From positions 1 to 61,251 of the forward strand of contig JACZJV010000001.1 of assembly GCA_014860355.1 (NCBI GenBank): 61,251 bases of DNA, given 5' to 3'. This stretch comes from Burkholderiales bacterium (GTDB taxonomy: Bacteria; Pseudomonadota; Gammaproteobacteria; Burkholderiales; SG8-39). Shown here piece by piece: positions 1 through 8,062 of the stretch. Under the pieces are notes generated by a model, which saw only the letters and a program-made list of their open reading frames with translations, ran no database searches and had not been told where the DNA came from. The position numbers were made by a program, and so were the translations under genes. Every line of letters starts with the position of its first letter. Position 1 is the stretch's first letter.

Positions 1-464
1 GTGTGGAAATACCACTGATACCAGTAGCGCTGCTCCTGGGCGGCATCCGCCGGCTCGCCGGAACGCGCGATGTTCTGGATGTTGTAGCCCGTGACCGTCA
101 CCAGGCCGCGCACGCGCGCGGGCCACAGCGCGGCGACGACACAGGCCGCCCGGCCTCCCCAGTCATAGCCCGCGAGCAGCGCGCTATCGATGGCTAGCGC
201 ATCCAGAAAATCGCGCAGGTCCGCGCCCAGCGCCGCCTGCTGGCCGGAGCGAACGGTTTGCGGGGAAAGAAAGCGCGTCGGCCCGAAGCCGCGCAGCCAG
301 GGCACCAGCACGCGATAGCCCGCAGCGGCAAGCGGCGGCGCGACCCCGTCCCAATCGTGCACATCGGATGGCCAGCCGTGCAGCAGGACGACGGCAGGCC
401 CGTCGGGCGGACCGCTTTCGAGATAGGCGATATCCAGATTCGCCGTGCGCGCGAGTTGCTGCAT
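1..464 (-). CDS. alpha/beta hydrolase, epoxide hydrolase/haloalkane dehalogenase type (3' end outside window)
   Basis: About 154 residues are visible; the gene runs off the left edge. It begins with an ATG at 464 (MQQLARTANLDIAYLESG). An HGWP oxyanion-hole motif lies at about residues 29-32 and the nucleophile elbow is GYDWGG with Asp101. An Asp in this position is typical of epoxide hydrolases and haloalkane dehalogenases rather than Ser esterases. The rest of the triad (an acid and a His) would lie outside the window. The frame stays open upstream to an ATG at 593, adding 43 residues that look like a toxin-antitoxin fragment (separate entry), so the true start is uncertain. Substrate unknown. 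Confidence 0.75.
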   Translation of the reverse strand, partial: MQQLARTANLDIAYLESGPPDGPAVVLLHGWPSDVHDWDGVAPPLAAAGYRVLVPWLRGFGPTRFLSPQTVRSGQQAALGADLRDFLDALAIDSALLAGYDWGGRAACVVAALWPARVRGLVTVTGYNIQNIARSGEPADAAQEQRYWYQWYFH

Positions 465-593
465 GAAGCTGGTGCTGGGGCCGGGATAGGGAGATGGCGG
501 GATTGTATCGGCACAAGCGCAGCAGCGCCTGTCCCAGAGCTTCTCGAGGAGTTGAAGTTGTTCGTCCCGGCTAAGCGTGGTGATGTCGATCAT
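465..593 (-). pseudogene. antitoxin N-terminus fused in frame to the hydrolase
   Basis: An ATG at 593 opens MIDITTLSRDEQLQLLEKLW, which resembles the first helix of the 'addiction module component' antitoxin family; compare LEKMSVEEKLQAMESLWDDL in the intact gene at 10724. The frame then passes through a Cys/Pro-rich stretch straight into the hydrolase with no stop. The likely origin is decay of a small antitoxin gene against the hydrolase, giving a fortuitous fusion. It could also be a translated leader. Confidence 0.4.
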
Positions 594-678
594 CGCATGG
601 TCCTCAAGACCTGAAAATAGTCCAATATTTCCCGAGGTCCCTGCATTCCGGGGGTGAAGCCTGCGTTGGCCGCCCCCG

Positions 679-909
679 CTACTCCCGCGCCGGCTCCTTG
701 AACACCTCCGCCCGGTGCCAGGCGGCAAACCCCACGCTCGGCAGGCACTCCCTGCCCTGCGGTCCGATCAACCCGGCGCCGTGGTGGGCCAGCAGCTTCG
801 CCCTGGTGTCCTCGCCGCCCATCAGGTGGCGGCTGAACACGATCCGGTGGTTCCCGGGGAGCACGGTGAAGGCGCCGAGGTCGAAGATCTTGTGGTGCAG
901 CGAAACGCT
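679..909 (-). pseudogene. 3' remnant of an HNH endonuclease (copy 1)
   Basis: The reading frame covers about the last 75 residues of the intact HNH endonuclease at 11864-12805, from LHHKIFDLGAFTVL to AWHRAEVFKEPAR and the stop. Identity in that span is high, but everything upstream of the SLHHKIF part of the HNH fold, including the zinc-binding cysteines and the N-terminal DNA-binding domain, is missing. It cannot encode an active nuclease. It is one of three 3' ends of this gene in the window, all in the same orientation. Confidence 0.75.
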
Positions 910-937
910 AAGGGCAACCGATGGCAAATACCGCCAA

Positions 938-1258
938 CTACTTCACCCGCCACCTGGCCAGCAGCCTGGCCTGCAACGCTTTGCGCTCCGGTTTCAATCT
1001 TGTTCGCTGGGCTGCAATGCGCTCGGCTATCTCACGTTGGCGGCGCGGATCGAACCAGGCCTTGCCGTCCTTTGCCATATTCCAGGTGCTCGAGACGGCG
1101 TGGCGATGAACAGGCCGTGGATCACCATCCGGCCCAAGTGCAGTGAGCTGATCGCGTTCGCGCGAGCGCCAGCGCTAGTGCCACAGCCGTTTGTCGTCGG
1201 CTTCCGGGCGTGCTGTGGTATGGCCGAAAATAGCTGTCTTACGACGACCGCGGCTCAT
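938..1258 (-). pseudogene. small conserved basic protein, interrupted by a TAG
   Basis: The gene starts 1 nt after the Fic stop (TGA A ATG), so the two appear co-transcribed. It reads MSRGRRKTAIFGHTTARPEA, then meets a TAG at 1177-1175 (codon 28), and continues in the same frame to a stop at 938 with an Arg/Lys-rich C-terminus (QREIAERIAAQRTRLKPERK). The total of 106 codons and the maintained frame suggest a recent nonsense mutation, for example CAG to TAG, in a small conserved hypothetical protein. Function unknown; a Fic partner or antitoxin is only a guess from position. Confidence 0.5.
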
Positions 1259-1259
1259 T

Positions 1260-2312
1260 TCACACCCTCAATTCGTACCAGGCCCCGCGGCCGCTGCCTT
1301 GCTGATTGAGATGCCCGCGTTCGACCAGCGCGCGCAAATGCTGCTTCAGCGTGTTGCGGCTCACACTGGTCAATCGGATCGCGTCGCCCATCGTGATGCG
1401 ACCGTGTTCGCGAGCAAATTCGACGATGCGCAACGAAAGCTCGGGCAGGGCTGCGAGCACCAGCTTTTCGCGTTCGATCTTCTTTTCGAGGCGACGCACC
1501 TGCTCGGCGAGCGCCCGCAGGAAGAACAGGAGCCAGGGCTGCCAGTTCTGGGCCTCGGTGCGAATTGTCCCCTGGGTCTGCCGAAGCGCGAGGTAATAGG
1601 CTTCCTTGTTCTGCTCGATCACGCTCTCAAGCGAACTGTACGGCACGTATGCGTAACCCGCCTGCAAGAGCAAAAGCGTGGTCAGCACGCGGCTCAAGCG
1701 GCCATTGCCGTCCTGGAACGGGTGGATCTGCAGGAACGCCACTACCCACACGCCGATGAGCAGCAGCGGATGCAGTTTGGCAGCCGATCGCTCGTCTTGA
1801 AACCAGGCGGTGAGTTCTGTCATCAGGCGCGGCGTATCGAAGGGCGTCGCAGTCTCGAATACGATGCCAATCTGCGCTCCCGTTTCGTCGAAAGCGGCCA
1901 CGCTATTCGGCGTGGTCTTGTAGTTGCCGCGGTGCCATTCGTCTTTTTCGCTGTGCTTGAGCAGGTCGCGGTGCAACTGCCTGATGTGGTTTTCGGTGGG
2001 CGCGATCTCCTGCCACGAAGCGAACACCTGATCCATCACTTCGGCGTAGCCGGCAACTTCCTGTTCGTCCCGGGTGGCAAACGACTTGATTTCGAGATTG
2101 GACAGCAGGCGCTCGACCTCGCGGTCAGATAGCTTGCTGCCCTCGATGCGGGTGGAAGAGCCGATGCTTTCAATGGTAGCGACCCGGCGCAGGGCCGACA
2201 TCCGCTCTGGCGCAAGCGTCCCCAAAGCGCGCCACGCGCCCTTGAACTCGTCGATCTTGGCGATAAACGCCAGGATTTCGTGTGTGATATGGATGACGTC
2301 GGAATGGATCAT
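1260..2312 (-). CDS. Fic/DOC family protein with C-terminal winged helix
   Basis: This 350-residue protein probably transfers AMP or a related group to a target protein. The Fic active-site motif HPFQDGNGR is complete at about residues 197-205. An inhibitory-helix motif of the (S/T)xxxE(G/N) type (S53-TRI-E57-G58) lies N-terminal, which marks a self-inhibited Fic enzyme in which the Glu blocks ATP binding. The last ~70 residues (ITMGDAIRLTSVSRNTLKQH) form a winged helix-turn-helix, so it may bind DNA. I chose the ATG at 2312; a TTG at 2321 is also in frame. The adjacent upstream repeats could be its own operator. It lies in gene debris with a broken partner gene downstream. Confidence 0.85.
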   Translation of the reverse strand: MIHSDVIHITHEILAFIAKIDEFKGAWRALGTLAPERMSALRRVATIESIGSSTRIEGSKLSDREVERLLSNLEIKSFATRDEQEVAGYAEVMDQVFASWQEIAPTENHIRQLHRDLLKHSEKDEWHRGNYKTTPNSVAAFDETGAQIGIVFETATPFDTPRLMTELTAWFQDERSAAKLHPLLLIGVWVVAFLQIHPFQDGNGRLSRVLTTLLLLQAGYAYVPYSSLESVIEQNKEAYYLALRQTQGTIRTEAQNWQPWLLFFLRALAEQVRRLEKKIEREKLVLAALPELSLRIVEFAREHGRITMGDAIRLTSVSRNTLKQHLRALVERGHLNQQGSGRGAWYELRV

Positions 2313-2314
2313 GA

Positions 2315-2418
2315 CGCCCAATTATACACCCATTTACACCCATTTCCCTTGGCGGTGAGCGCTGTTTTCTTGGCACAACTTCCGTTTCACCCAATATAAC
2401 GCCCGTTTCCACCCAATT
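2315..2418. repeat. duplicated triple repeat (CACCCATTT-like) upstream of fic
   Basis: Six copies of a 9-bp unit close to CACCCATTT or CGCCCAATT start at 2315, 2327, 2337, 2388, 2400 and 2410. The spacing is 12 then 10 bp in both triplets, and the second triplet lies exactly 73 bp from the first. On the fic coding strand, set 1 contains TATAAT just before the ATG and set 2 contains TTATAT, so the repeats overlap likely -10 boxes. The pattern fits a duplicated operator-promoter block, possibly bound by the Fic protein's own winged helix. Confidence 0.6.
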
Positions 2419-2499
2419 TTGCGCCAGCCACGCAGATCTCGGCCGCGCTCGCAAGGGCGTTGCATTGGCAGCGTCTGCTCGAGGAAGGCTTCAGCGTTC

Positions 2500-2519
2500 T
2501 GGTGGGGAGGAGGATCGAA
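2500..2519 (+). repeat. degenerate copy of a tRNA 3' end
   Basis: The 20 bp TGGTGGGGAGGAGGATCGAA match the complement of the T-arm/acceptor/CCA end of the tRNA-Ala gene at 16001, apart from a 2-bp gap and a base change shared with the copy at 8851. Further on, GCCGTGGATAAACG resembles GCCGTTTGAATAAACG beyond the 8851 copy. It may be an old attachment-site relic bounding a second insertion; the match is short. Confidence 0.35.
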
Positions 2520-2595
2520 TAGTCGTTCGAAACCGCCGTGGATAAACGGACTCAGGACACCCGGCCGACGCGCGCCAGCCTTTTACTTGCGCAAA

Positions 2596-3288
2596 CTACC
2601 GCTTGCCGTACGGATGCCGTTTGGCCGGCGTCGCCTCGGGCGCTGCACGCGCGGGCAAGCCGTGCCCAACCGCGATCAGGGCCGCCTCGGTGCGACTGCG
2701 CGCCTGGAGCTTCTGCAGGATGCAAGTCACATAGTGCTTGACCGTCTTTTCGGCGAGATGGAGTTGTTCGGCAATTTCTCGGTTGCTGGCACCCTGGCCT
2801 AGGAGCTTGACGACGTCGTGCTCGCGCGCCGTCAGCTCGGAGAGCGGATCGCGTTCCTGCGGGTGGGAGAATTCGACCAGCAGCCGCGTGGCAAGCGCAG
2901 GCGAGATGAAGGCCTCACCGGCCGCCACGCGGCGCACGATGGCCCGCAACTCGCTTGCCGACGTCCCCTTGAGCACGTACCCATGCGCCCCGGCCTTGAG
3001 GGCGGCCAACAGGTTGTCCTTGTCCTCGGAAACGGTGAGCATCAGGATGCGTATGTCGGGCAGGCCTGCGGCAATCCTTGCGGCGGCCGCAATGCCCCCG
3101 ATCCCGGGCATGGTGATATCGAGCAGCGCCACGTCTGGCTTCAGGCGCAGTGCGAATTCCGCGGCCTCTTCGCCGCTTGCGGTCTGGGCGACGACCTCGA
3201 AATCGGGCTCGCCGCTGAGCGAGTGAGCGACGCCCTCGCGGAACATCGGGTGGTCATCGGCGAGCAGGATGCGTATCGGATCAGGCAC
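2596..3288 (-). CDS. NarL/FixJ-family response regulator
   Basis: The 230-residue protein has an N-terminal receiver domain (acidic pair D11-D12, phospho-acceptor D57 in VALLD, conserved Lys in YVLKG) and a C-terminal LuxR helix-turn-helix at about residues 160-215 (LTAREHDVVKLLGQGASNREIA). The GTG start at 3288 overlaps the kinase stop by 8 bp (GTGCCTGA), so the two are translationally coupled; the longer upstream frame is antisense noise. It is the output partner of the kinase at 3281-4723. The pair diverges from the decahaem cytochrome, the most likely target. The signal is unknown. Confidence 0.9.
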   Translation of the reverse strand: MPDPIRILLADDHPMFREGVAHSLSGEPDFEVVAQTASGEEAAEFALRLKPDVALLDITMPGIGGIAAAARIAAGLPDIRILMLTVSEDKDNLLAALKAGAHGYVLKGTSASELRAIVRRVAAGEAFISPALATRLLVEFSHPQERDPLSELTAREHDVVKLLGQGASNREIAEQLHLAEKTVKHYVTCILQKLQARSRTEAALIAVGHGLPARAAPEATPAKRHPYGKR

Positions 3289-4723
3289 GTTCCGCCTCTT
3301 CCAGCGAAAGCGGAAGCCTGGCCAGGACGCGCGTACCGCGCCCGGGTTCGGACGCGATCTCGAAGACACCGCCGAGCATACGAACGCGCTCGCGCATGTA
3401 GGCGAGTCCGAGTCGCCCGGATTCGAAGGCCGCCTGCGGAACGAAGCCCGGGCCCTGGTCCGAAACCTCGATGAGCGCCTGTCCGCCGGCGCGCTGCGCG
3501 CGCACCCGCTGCGCCGCCCCGTGCGTGTGCCGCCAACCATTGGTGAGCGACTCCTGCAGCAAACGGTAGACGGTGATCCTGATCGCAAGCGGGGCTTCCT
3601 CCAGCGCCTCGTCGACCTCGCTCTGGACCGTCGTTTCGGACTTGTCCTCGAAATCGCGCACGGCGCGCCTTACGGTGTCGGCGAGCGACAGATCGGCGAT
3701 TTCCGGCATCCCCAGTCCGGACGCCATGTTACGCAGCTCCGACAGCGAGGCATTCAGGGCCCGGTAGATGGTCTCGAAGTCGTGCGAAACATTGCCATTG
3801 TGCGCCCCCTCGCCGCATCGTGCTTCGCCGAGCGTCTCCAGGCGCATCAAGGCCAGGGCAATCTCTTGCGCCGGTCCGTCGTGCAGGTCGGCAGCCACCC
3901 GGTGCAAAAACTGCTCATTGAGCGCGGTAGTGCGCGCAACCGCCTCGCGCAGCTGCCCGCGCATTTCCTCGTTTTCGGCGATCGTGGTCCGCAGTTGCTG
4001 CAGCTGGCGGTTCAAATCGAGCTGCTGGGCGACGATGGTGTTGTCTGCGCGGCGCGCCATGCCCAGCAGCAGCAGGTACATCGCCGCGGTAGCGATTGCG
4101 ACCAGCACCCAGCTGCGTCGTTTGGCGGCGCGGATGTCGCGACCCAGGTTTTCGGTCGAGTTATAGAACTCGGCGACGGTGCTGACTTTGCCATTCTCGC
4201 CGGTGCGCAAGGGCACGTAGACTTCGAGCAGCTCCGACCAATGCGTTCGCTCGGAAGCGTTATCGGAATCGCCCAGATTGCTGATCCTGGACTGAACCGC
4301 TCCCGCAAAAGCCGCGGCGAGCAACTCGTCGACCGCGTAGCGGCGTCCAATCTGCGCGGCGTCACTGCTGTAGAGTATCGTGCCGTCGGCATCCCAGAGC
4401 TTGAAGCGGACCACTTTGCGGCGCAGCGGACCTTCGACGAACACGCGGTCCAGCGCCGCCCGCTCCTCGCTGTCGATACCGGTGCGGCTTGCGCGCGCGC
4501 CCAGCTGAGTGGCCAGGATACTCTCCACGTAAGCGGTCGCTATCGCCGCGGCGCGGTTGACGGTGTTGCGCTCGATCTGATCGCCCATCCAGGTTCCGAT
4601 GACGAACATGCCCGTGAGGAGGACCACGAAGCTGACCACCACGAACTGGCGCGAATGGTTCAGGCGACCAATGGGCATTTTCAGTGCCATCAGCAGGGAT
4701 TGGGGGAATGTTGCGTGTGCCAT
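3281..4723 (-). CDS. membrane sensor histidine kinase, NarX/HisKA_3 type
   Basis: In this 480-residue kinase, TM1 at about 27-46 and TM2 at about 205-222 enclose a ~160-residue periplasmic sensor region containing an FKLWDADGTILYSS stretch. The dimerisation/phospho-acceptor helix has H281 in VAADLHDGPAQEIALAL, the HisKA_3 signature that pairs with NarL-type regulators. The ATPase domain follows, with ESLTNGWRH as N-box and DQGPGF as G1-box. The sensor region does not resemble the NarX nitrate domain, so the ligand is unknown. Starts at residues 1, 12 and 16 are possible. The divergent spacing to the cytochrome gene (about 190 bp) suggests a shared control region. Confidence 0.9.
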   Translation of the reverse strand: MAHATFPQSLLMALKMPIGRLNHSRQFVVVSFVVLLTGMFVIGTWMGDQIERNTVNRAAAIATAYVESILATQLGARASRTGIDSEERAALDRVFVEGPLRRKVVRFKLWDADGTILYSSDAAQIGRRYAVDELLAAAFAGAVQSRISNLGDSDNASERTHWSELLEVYVPLRTGENGKVSTVAEFYNSTENLGRDIRAAKRRSWVLVAIATAAMYLLLLGMARRADNTIVAQQLDLNRQLQQLRTTIAENEEMRGQLREAVARTTALNEQFLHRVAADLHDGPAQEIALALMRLETLGEARCGEGAHNGNVSHDFETIYRALNASLSELRNMASGLGMPEIADLSLADTVRRAVRDFEDKSETTVQSEVDEALEEAPLAIRITVYRLLQESLTNGWRHTHGAAQRVRAQRAGGQALIEVSDQGPGFVPQAAFESGRLGLAYMRERVRMLGGVFEIASEPGRGTRVLARLPLSLEEAERA

Positions 4724-4819
4724 GGCGGAAAGTTAGCGTGCACACCAGCATATCACGCAAGGGCGCCACTCACGATGCGACCAAAGTCTGATCCAAATGA
4801 GACCTAAGACCAAATTCAT

Positions 4820-4832
4820 CTTATGCAATAAG
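4820..4832. promoter_or_regulatory. short inverted repeat in the kinase/cytochrome divergent region
   Basis: CTTAT-GCA-ATAAG lies about 90 bp upstream of both genes, in the ~190-bp region between the kinase start (4723) and the cytochrome start (4916). Its position suits a regulator site for the adjacent response regulator, but no known consensus is matched with confidence. Confidence 0.3.
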
Positions 4833-4915
4833 GCCATAGTCGGCGAGTTCACCGCGGCATATGCTGTGCCGGTCACTAGTCTATCCAAGTGTCTTGATAT
4901 TTGAAGGAGCATGCC

Positions 4916-7534
4916 GTGAATTTATCTTGCAAGAGCCGATTTTCACCCCGTTGGACCGGATATATGGCGGCCGGCTTGCTGGCGGCAGCCCTGGCGGGTT
5001 GTGGCGGTGGCAGCGACGGCGGTACTACGACCGCTGCAGCGCCGCCGGCGACAGGCACCCCATCGGCCGGTACCACGCCAAACACCACGGCGATGCTCGC
5101 TGCCGCGGCGGCGGACCCCGCGGGTACCAATACCGCAGCCAACCCGGCCCAGGCCTTTGCGCTGGTCCAGGCGCCCGCGGCGGGCAACGCAGCGCCGGTC
5201 GTGGTGCAAAGTCCCCCGGTGGTCAATTTCACGGTGATCGACGCGGCCGGCAAGTTCGTGCCGGGTCTGACCCTGGTCAGGGCGGCAGGCACGGCAGACC
5301 CGGCCTGCAGCACCAGCGCGACCTCCACCACCGGCAACGTGACCGTTGCGATGGCCAAACTGAATCAGCCGACGGACAACAGCCCGAGCACCTGGCAAAG
5401 CCTGATCTCCCGGCAAAGATATGCGGCCGACGACCTGACTGCGCGCTATGCAACGTCCGATACGGCGAAGCTGTATCCTCCGACCTTTCGCTATGCGGTA
5501 GCCGAGGGGACCACCGATCCGAAACCCACCGCGACCGTCACCAATCCTGATGGCGCAGACAAGGACCCGAGCCTGCGCATAGTCGGTATCCTGGAAGAAA
5601 ACACGACTGGCGGCTATTACACCTACCGTTTCGCCATCGATGTGGTGACGCCCCTGTTGCTGGCGGACGCCGTCGACAGCCTGAACGGCGTTTCCGGCAA
5701 GGTCGCGAACAACGGCAATGTCGCGGTCAAGGATGGCAAGACCGTGCACCGCGTCGGCATGCAGCTGTGCTACACCGATCCGGCGTCGCAAGCGAAAGTC
5801 GTCGTCAATCCCCTGTTCGACTTCACCCTGGGTGCGGACGGCATCGCGGTGCCGGTCATGGCCGCCGACGGCACGACGCCCACCGACATCAAGAAAGTGG
5901 TGGACCGGGCTTCGTGCAACGAATGCCACTCCTCCCTGACCGCGCACGGCACGCGCGTCGATCCGAATTATTGCGTGATCTGCCACAACCCGGGCAGCAC
6001 CGACTACAACACCAATAACACCATCGACCTGAAGAACATGATCCACAAGTTCCACATGGGCAAGGATCTGACCAAGGACTACCAGATCGTGCGCGCCTAC
6101 GCCAAGGGCACGCTGGCGGACGCGGCGGCCACGAAAATCGGATTTACCTTTCCGCAGGCGCCGCAGAACTGCGTGAAATGCCATGACGGTTCCGCGACCG
6201 CGAGCCACCCGAGCGCGCAGGGCGACAACTGGAAGAACGTACCCAGCCGCAACGCCTGCGGCGCCTGTCATGACGGCATCGACTTTTCCACCGGCAAAGG
6301 CACCACCCTCGGCGGCGCGACCACCGGCCACATCGGCGGCGCCAAGCAGGACGACACCCAGTGCGTGTTGTGCCATGACGCCACGACCATACCCATCTAT
6401 CACAAGGACACGACGCCGACGACGGCCGACGCGTCCAAGCGCAGCATGAGCGCGAGCATCAGCAACGTGGCGGTCGATGCCGCCGGTGGCGTGACGGTCA
6501 GCTTCAGCGTGACCGACGCCGGCGTGGCTGTTACCGACTCCACCAAATTCACCAAACCCTCGTTCGGCTTGGTGAAGCTTGTGCCCGCGGCCCTGGGATC
6601 GTCCACCTATTGGGTGAGCTACACCGCCCGCTTCCGCACCAAGGACGCGGCCAAGGCGCCGGTACTGCAGTCGTCCAATGAAAATGCCGGCACGCTGAGC
6701 TCCAACGCCGACGGCAGCTTCAGCTACAAGTTCGCGCTGCCGAACGGGACCACTGCGGGTGACATCAGGACCATCTCGCACGCCCACGTGTTGACCGGTT
6801 CGGCAGGCCCCGCCGCTGATACTACGATAGGAACCTGGACCTGGAATGCGCTCGCCAAGACCTGGACTGAAGCATCGACGACGGGTGGTGCCAATACAGG
6901 CCCGAACACGGTTGCATACGAGCCTACCCTGACCCATAGGGTGGCGATGACGTTCCAGAAAGTCGGCACCCCCAATGTCGACAACCTGACGAACGCCTAC
7001 TTCGACTTTGTTCCCGACGGCAGCGCTGTCCAGACGACGCGCAACATCGTGACCATGAACACCTGTGCCACCTGCCACGGGGGCGTGAAGCTGCATTCGG
7101 GCTATGCCACGGAGTACTGCGTGACCTGCCACAATCAACTCACGCTGGACCCGTTCACTGCGGATCCGGTCGATTTCCAGAGACTCGTGCACAAGCTCCA
7201 CCGGGGCAAGGATCTGCCCAGCGTCGTGGCCGGCGGTTCCTATGTGGTCAACGGCACGCACAATTACAGCTACAGCGCATTCCCCGGCAACATCACGGAC
7301 TGCGCGGTCTGCCACAGCGCAACAGCGACCAAGGCCGATGGCACGACCCTGCTCGAGGACAGGAACGCCTGGTACACGACGCCTACCCAGCGCGCCTGCG
7401 GCACCTGTCACGACGACACCGCGGCCCTGGATCACATCGCTTCGAACGTCACCGCATCGGGCGAGCAGTGCACCTTCTGCCACAACGATACCAGCGCGTT
7501 CGGACTGGGCGTGAGGGCGGTCCACAAGCAGTAG
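4916..7534 (+). CDS. OmcA/MtrC-family decahaem c-type cytochrome, outer-membrane lipoprotein
   Basis: This 872-residue protein probably carries electrons at the cell surface. The start is GTG at 4916, with AAGGAG 6 bp upstream. A lipoprotein signal peptide ends in LAGC with Cys29. Exactly ten CxxCH haem motifs occur in two groups of five: CNECH, CVICH, CVKCH, CGACH, CVLCH from about residue 334, and CATCH, CVTCH, CAVCH, CGTCH, CTFCH near the C-terminus. They are separated by a ~220-residue beta-rich stretch, which matches the pentahaem-domain layout of MtrC/OmcA proteins. No mtrA decahaem or mtrB porin gene is nearby, so its electron partner must be elsewhere. A terminator follows. Confidence 0.92.
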   Translation: MNLSCKSRFSPRWTGYMAAGLLAAALAGCGGGSDGGTTTAAAPPATGTPSAGTTPNTTAMLAAAAADPAGTNTAANPAQAFALVQAPAAGNAAPVVVQSPPVVNFTVIDAAGKFVPGLTLVRAAGTADPACSTSATSTTGNVTVAMAKLNQPTDNSPSTWQSLISRQRYAADDLTARYATSDTAKLYPPTFRYAVAEGTTDPKPTATVTNPDGADKDPSLRIVGILEENTTGGYYTYRFAIDVVTPLLLADAVDSLNGVSGKVANNGNVAVKDGKTVHRVGMQLCYTDPASQAKVVVNPLFDFTLGADGIAVPVMAADGTTPTDIKKVVDRASCNECHSSLTAHGTRVDPNYCVICHNPGSTDYNTNNTIDLKNMIHKFHMGKDLTKDYQIVRAYAKGTLADAAATKIGFTFPQAPQNCVKCHDGSATASHPSAQGDNWKNVPSRNACGACHDGIDFSTGKGTTLGGATTGHIGGAKQDDTQCVLCHDATTIPIYHKDTTPTTADASKRSMSASISNVAVDAAGGVTVSFSVTDAGVAVTDSTKFTKPSFGLVKLVPAALGSSTYWVSYTARFRTKDAAKAPVLQSSNENAGTLSSNADGSFSYKFALPNGTTAGDIRTISHAHVLTGSAGPAADTTIGTWTWNALAKTWTEASTTGGANTGPNTVAYEPTLTHRVAMTFQKVGTPNVDNLTNAYFDFVPDGSAVQTTRNIVTMNTCATCHGGVKLHSGYATEYCVTCHNQLTLDPFTADPVDFQRLVHKLHRGKDLPSVVAGGSYVVNGTHNYSYSAFPGNITDCAVCHSATATKADGTTLLEDRNAWYTTPTQRACGTCHDDTAALDHIASNVTASGEQCTFCHNDTSAFGLGVRAVHKQ

Positions 7535-7597
7535 GTCGAGCAGGGTGCGGGACAGGTGCAAGGCCTGTCCTGCCTGCGCAACAGCGACCAAGGGATG

Positions 7598-7629
7598 ACC
7601 CGGGAGCGGAAACGTTTCCGGGTTTTTTT
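7598..7629 (+). terminator. rho-independent terminator of the decahaem cytochrome gene
   Basis: The stem ACCCGG...CCGGGT encloses the palindrome GGAAACGTTTCC and is followed by seven T residues, 64 bp after the stop. Confidence 0.8.
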
Positions 7630-7720
7630 GTCACCCTGAAACCAACCGCCAGCCCTGGAATGGCTGCCGCACTCCATCCCACCGCGATTCACGCCATTGC
7701 TCGCGCACTTCGAGGAGGAA

Positions 7721-7749
7721 TTGCCTTGCCGCGTGTTAATTGCTATAGT
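7721..7749 (+). promoter_or_regulatory. sigma-70-type promoter of the Phd/PIN module
   Basis: TTGCCT at 7721 and TATAGT at 7744 are separated by 17 bp. An inverted repeat (ATTGCC at 7720-7725, GGCAAT at 7770-7775) brackets the promoter and could be the antitoxin operator. Confidence 0.55.
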
Positions 7750-7780
7750 CACATCAACCATATCAATTGAGGCAATAACC

Positions 7781-8062
7781 ATGATCCGCGAAGCCGCTGC
7801 AATGACGGTCCGGCAAAACCTCGGCGAACTGCTCAACGAGGTCCAGTATCGGCATGGCAAGGTGCTAATCACCAAAGCCGGCAAACCCGTGGCCGCCCTG
7901 GTCGACGTCGCCATGTTCACGCGCCTGCGCAAGCTGGATGAAGAGTTCGACCGGATGCGCGCCGAACTGGCGCAGGCGTTCGCCGGTATGACGGAAAAGG
8001 CAGTCGACGCGCTGGTCGGCGAGGCAGTTAAGGACGTGCGCACACGACGCAGAAAGAAGTGA
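7781..8062 (+). CDS. Phd/YefM-family antitoxin
   Basis: The 93-residue protein has a Phd/YefM N-terminus (MIREAAAMTVRQNLGELLNE, then VLITKAGKPVAALVD) that normally dimerises and binds the operon promoter, followed by a charged helical C-terminus (FDRMRAELAQAFAGM) ending RTRRRKK that would wrap the toxin. It overlaps the PIN toxin gene by 4 bp (GTGA), the usual arrangement in which antitoxin comes first. It should neutralise the PIN ribonuclease and autoregulate. Confidence 0.85.
   Translation: MIREAAAMTVRQNLGELLNEVQYRHGKVLITKAGKPVAALVDVAMFTRLRKLDEEFDRMRAELAQAFAGMTEKAVDALVGEAVKDVRTRRRKK

Noticed and set aside
1191-2132. 313-residue plus-strand frame opposite fic
   Set aside because: The minus strand carries the intact Fic motif; the plus frame looks like reverse-complement noise.
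2315-2418. CRISPR array
   Set aside because: The units are 9 bp with 1-3 bp between them; no 20-40 bp repeats or spacers and no cas genes.
4943-7591. 882-residue open frame opposite the decahaem cytochrome
   Set aside because: Long antisense frames are expected in GC-rich coding DNA; it has no recognisable domain or ribosome-binding site, while the plus strand has ten haem motifs.
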